Source: Thermoproteota archaeon (GTDB lineage: Archaea > Korarchaeota > JAOZGF01 > JAOZFZ01). From it: a DNA stretch of 64,000 nucleotides. Below, piece by piece: positions 61,908 to 64,000 of the stretch. Each line of letters opens with the position of its first letter. The stretch's first letter is position 1. The notes under the pieces were generated by a model. The model saw only the letters and a list, made by a program, of their open reading frames with translations. It was not told where the DNA came from and ran no database searches. The position numbers were made by a program, and so were the translations under genes. The DNA lies in contig JAOZFT010000020.1 of NCBI GenBank assembly GCA_027492035.1, positions 62,001 to 126,000 of the forward strand, given 5' to 3'.

Positions 61908-62330
61908 CTATTTTATTTTCTCTAGAATTATGGCTGGACATATTCTTATAACTCCTTCAATACCTTCTAGTTTTTTCACAAACTTTGAGAGTTCTTCAGA
62001 GTTTCTGAACCAGCATTCAGCCATGATCATATGGTCTCCACTTGAAGAGTATAGACTCACCACTTCCTCCATTTCCTTTAGTTCCTCGAGAACGGAGAGG
62101 TAATTCTCAGGTTTTGTATCTAAACCTATTAAAGAAACAATTTCGAAACCTATTTTTTTAGGATTTATTTCTATTGTATACCTCCTTATTACTCCTTCTT
62201 TCTCTAATTTCTTTATCCTTTTCCTCACTGCTGTTTCAGTAACTCCTAGTTTCTCTGCAATTTTAACCAATGAAGTTCTCGAGTTTTCGCGAAGTATTTT
62301 GAGCAGTTGAAAGTTTGAAAATCGAACCAT
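61908..62330 (-). CDS. Lrp/AsnC-family transcription regulator
   Basis: A 140-residue regulator with an N-terminal helix-turn-helix (LKILRENSRTSLVKIAEKLG, then ETAVRKRIKKLEKEG) and a RAM ligand-binding domain (EIVSLIGLDTKPENY, LYSSSGDHMIMAE, IEGVIRICPAI). It is divergent from the peroxiredoxin gene with only 65 bases between, so it probably controls that gene and itself. Confidence 0.92.
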   Translation of the reverse strand: MVRFSNFQLLKILRENSRTSLVKIAEKLGVTETAVRKRIKKLEKEGVIRRYTIEINPKKIGFEIVSLIGLDTKPENYLSVLEELKEMEEVVSLYSSSGDHMIMAECWFRNSEELSKFVKKLEGIEGVIRICPAIILEKIK

Positions 62331-62395
62331 AAATTTATAAATAACAAAACTTTATTTAAATTTAACGAACTTTTTAATACGAGAGGGAGGAAAAA
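62331..62395. promoter_or_regulatory. Shared divergent promoter of the Lrp regulator and peroxiredoxin
   Basis: For the plus strand, TTTATTTAAATTT (62351-62363) is a TATA box about 35-45 bases ahead of the peroxiredoxin ATG, with GAGGGAGG (62382-62389) as the ribosome-binding site. For the minus strand the reverse of the same element gives TTTAAATAAAG about 20-25 bases before the regulator ATG, which points to a leaderless message. The two promoters overlap, so a single bound Lrp could affect both. Confidence 0.5.
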
Positions 62396-63043
62396 ATGGA
62401 AGCAACAAATAAGTTTCCTTTAATCGGTGATAAGGCTCCAAGTTTTGAAGCACAAACTACACGTGGAAAAATAAAGTTCCCAGATGACTACAAAGGAAAA
62501 TGGGTTGTACTTTTTTCTCATCCAGCAGACTTCACTCCTGTTTGCACAACAGAGTTTGTAGCGTTCCAGAAAAGATTTGAGGAATTCAAGAAATTAAACT
62601 GTGAATTAGTAGGGTTGAGTATAGACCAAGTTTTCAGCCACATAAAATGGGTTGAATGGATCAAGGAAAACCTAAAAATTGAAATAAAGTTTCCGGTAAT
62701 AGCGGATGACACGGGTAGAATTGCTCATTTATATGGAATGATTCACCCAGGTAAAGGAACCAACACTGTAAGAACAGTTTTTATTATTGATCCTGAAAAC
62801 ACGGTTAGGGCGATACTTTACTATCCGCAAGAATTAGGGAGAAACATGGATGAGATATTGAGAATGATTAAAGCTTTACAGATTTCAGATTCAAACAATG
62901 TGGCGATGCCTGCTAACTGGCCAAACAATGAACTAATAAAGGATGAAGTAATAATACCTCCTGCAAGCACCGAGGAAGAGGCAAAAGAAAGAATTAAAAA
63001 ATACAGTTGCTACGATTGGTGGCTTTGTCACAAAAAACTATAA
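62396..63043 (+). CDS. Peroxiredoxin (Prx6-type, archaeal)
   Basis: A 215-residue thiol peroxidase. The peroxidatic Cys50 is in FTPVCTTEF, the catalytic Thr and Arg are placed as in the family, and the C-terminal arm has Cys205 and Cys211 in SCYDWWLC, matching archaeal enzymes of the Aeropyrum/Pyrococcus type. It reduces hydrogen peroxide and organic peroxides. FprA follows on the same strand, forming an oxygen-defence pair. Confidence 0.95.
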   Translation: MEATNKFPLIGDKAPSFEAQTTRGKIKFPDDYKGKWVVLFSHPADFTPVCTTEFVAFQKRFEEFKKLNCELVGLSIDQVFSHIKWVEWIKENLKIEIKFPVIADDTGRIAHLYGMIHPGKGTNTVRTVFIIDPENTVRAILYYPQELGRNMDEILRMIKALQISDSNNVAMPANWPNNELIKDEVIIPPASTEEEAKERIKKYSCYDWWLCHKKL

Positions 63044-63138
63044 AATTTAATTAATAAGTATAGACTCCACCCTTAAACTTTTTTTAAAAGTTTTTAAAAA
63101 CGTTTATTGTTGACTGGGTTTAAAAGGAGGAGAGGTAG

Positions 63139-64000
63139 TTGTTAAAGGAAGTGAAGCCTGGAATTTATTTTGTGGGTGCAATAGATTGGGATAGGAGACT
63201 TTTTGACGAAGTCATTCCTTTACCTGATGGTACAAGTTATAACGCTTACCTTATAGAGGGAAGTGAAAAAACAGCACTTATAGACACAGTGGACCCAACT
63301 AAGGAGGAGGAGTTCTTGTTAAACCTTAAAAAGTTAGGAGTTAAAAAAATAGACTATATAGTGTCTAATCATGCTGAACAAGATCATTCGGGAGCAATCC
63401 CTGCCGCGTTAAAACGCTACCCGGAAGCTAAAGTAGTAACTAATCAAAGGTGTGCAAGTATGCTTATGGATTTGCTTCCAGTTCCAGAGGATAAGTTTTT
63501 GATCGTGAGAGACAAAGAAACATTGTCACTGGGGAATAAAACATTAAAATTTATTTTAGCTCCTTGGGTTCATTGGCCAGAAACAATGCTTACTTATTTG
63601 AAAGAGGACAAGATACTTTTCACCTGCGACTTTTTCGGTTCACACTTGGCTACAAGTAATTTGTATGCTAGGGATGAAGCAAAAGTTTATGAGTCAGCTA
63701 AAAGGTATTATGCAGAAATAATGATGCCTTTCCGAATAAATATAAAGAAAAACATTGAGAAAATAAAGGATTTAAAGATTGATATGATTGCACCAAGCCA
63801 TGGACCAGTATATATCAACCCTAAATTCATTTTAAACGCTTACAAGGACTGGGTGTCTGATAAAGTGAAAAATGAAGTAATTATACCTTATGTTTCAATG
63901 CACGGAAGCACAGGAAAAATGGTTCATTATTTAACTGACCAACTTATGGAGAAGGGTTTAACTGTGAAACCTTACAATTTAACCAACACAGATATAGGAG
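63139..64000 (+). CDS. fprA: A-type flavoprotein FprA, cut by window edge
   Basis: About 287 codons of an F420H2- or rubredoxin-linked flavo-diiron oxidase (FprA family) that reduces oxygen to water or nitric oxide to N2O. The TTG start at 63139 follows AGGAGGAGAGG. Diiron ligands appear in NHAEQDHSG near 78, CDFFGSHL near 162 and APSHGP near 220. The flavodoxin part begins at VSMHGSTGKM near 253 and runs off the right edge. It completes the oxygen-defence cluster with the peroxiredoxin. Confidence 0.92.
   Translation, partial: MLKEVKPGIYFVGAIDWDRRLFDEVIPLPDGTSYNAYLIEGSEKTALIDTVDPTKEEEFLLNLKKLGVKKIDYIVSNHAEQDHSGAIPAALKRYPEAKVVTNQRCASMLMDLLPVPEDKFLIVRDKETLSLGNKTLKFILAPWVHWPETMLTYLKEDKILFTCDFFGSHLATSNLYARDEAKVYESAKRYYAEIMMPFRINIKKNIEKIKDLKIDMIAPSHGPVYINPKFILNAYKDWVSDKVKNEVIIPYVSMHGSTGKMVHYLTDQLMEKGLTVKPYNLTNTDIG

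Noticed and set aside
1-64000. CRISPR arrays and cas genes
   Set aside because: No run of regularly spaced direct repeats was seen; the CARF protein is the only CRISPR-related domain.
1-64000. tRNA and rRNA genes
   Set aside because: I scanned for TTCGAATC/TTCAAATCC-type T-loops and conserved rRNA strings and found none with a matching acceptor stem; a split or intron-bearing tRNA could be missed by eye.
1-64000. Insertion sequences or transposases
   Set aside because: No transposase motif or terminal inverted repeat pair could be paired with a coding region.

Overview
The window reads as a chromosomal segment of an anaerobic archaeon with an AT-rich genome. The archaeal calls rest on deoxyhypusine synthase, a HerA-NurA pair, the methanopterin-type genes mptA and dmrX with a DHPS-like gene, DUF763 and DUF2119 proteins, a short archaeal valyl-tRNA synthetase, archaeal-style TATA boxes and frequent TTG/GTG starts. 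I cannot fix the lineage; an uncultivated methanopterin-using lineage of the TACK or Euryarchaeota type fits. No methyl-CoM reductase, acetyl-CoA synthase, rRNA, tRNA, CRISPR array or insertion sequence was recognised.

Layout. 0-1 kb: a membrane protein cut by the left edge. 1.4-4.3 kb: a tungstate/molybdate ABC transporter (wtpABC) behind a candidate oxyanion operator. 4.6-9.4 kb: a carbon monoxide dehydrogenase module (cooF, cooS, flavin oxidoreductase, cooC) with a hairpin plus T-tract inside it. 9.4-18.5 kb: a DUF763 protein, two gene remnants, a sugar-phosphate isomerase-like protein, a ferredoxin, a dihydrodipicolinate synthase-family aldolase fused to a formaldehyde-activating enzyme (Fae), a surface lipoprotein, and a LutA/LutB-like iron-sulfur pair. 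18.8-24.7 kb: a nucleotide-sugar dehydrogenase, a small secreted protein, DUF2119, a fused nucleotidyltransferase/CDP-alcohol phosphotransferase and an ornithine-carbamoyltransferase-like protein. 24.9-28.4 kb: a minus-strand set for tetrahydromethanopterin synthesis. 28.5-35.3 kb: M20 peptidase, deoxyhypusine synthase, a broken TauE transporter, an HD protein, MtnA and an SDR. 35.3-36.5 kb: decayed genes. 36.5-45 kb: a receiver-PAS-kinase, HerA carrying a mini-intein, NurA, a CARF-wHTH regulator, an Lrp-like regulator and an Mrp ATPase. 45.7-58.9 kb: metallo-beta-lactamase proteins, ValS, a radical SAM protein, a thioredoxin/small CxxC peptide/membrane ferredoxin module, CoaBC, a nitrilase and TrpB2. 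59-60.6 kb: an RNase HIII-like pseudogene. 60.6-64 kb: an MFS transporter and a peroxide/oxygen defence group (Lrp regulator, peroxiredoxin, FprA flavoprotein cut by the right edge).

Together the genes suggest one-carbon metabolism on a tetrahydromethanopterin-type carrier. CO dehydrogenase with ferredoxin and a flavoprotein supplies or uses reductant, tungstate or molybdate is imported, the carrier is made locally, and the aldolase-Fae fusion could put formaldehyde units onto it. This fusion is the most interesting item. Other items of note are the HerA mini-intein, the three-gene thiol/iron-sulfur module, a carbamoyltransferase with altered ornithine-pocket residues, several perfect palindromes in promoters, and an unusually visible set of decaying genes.
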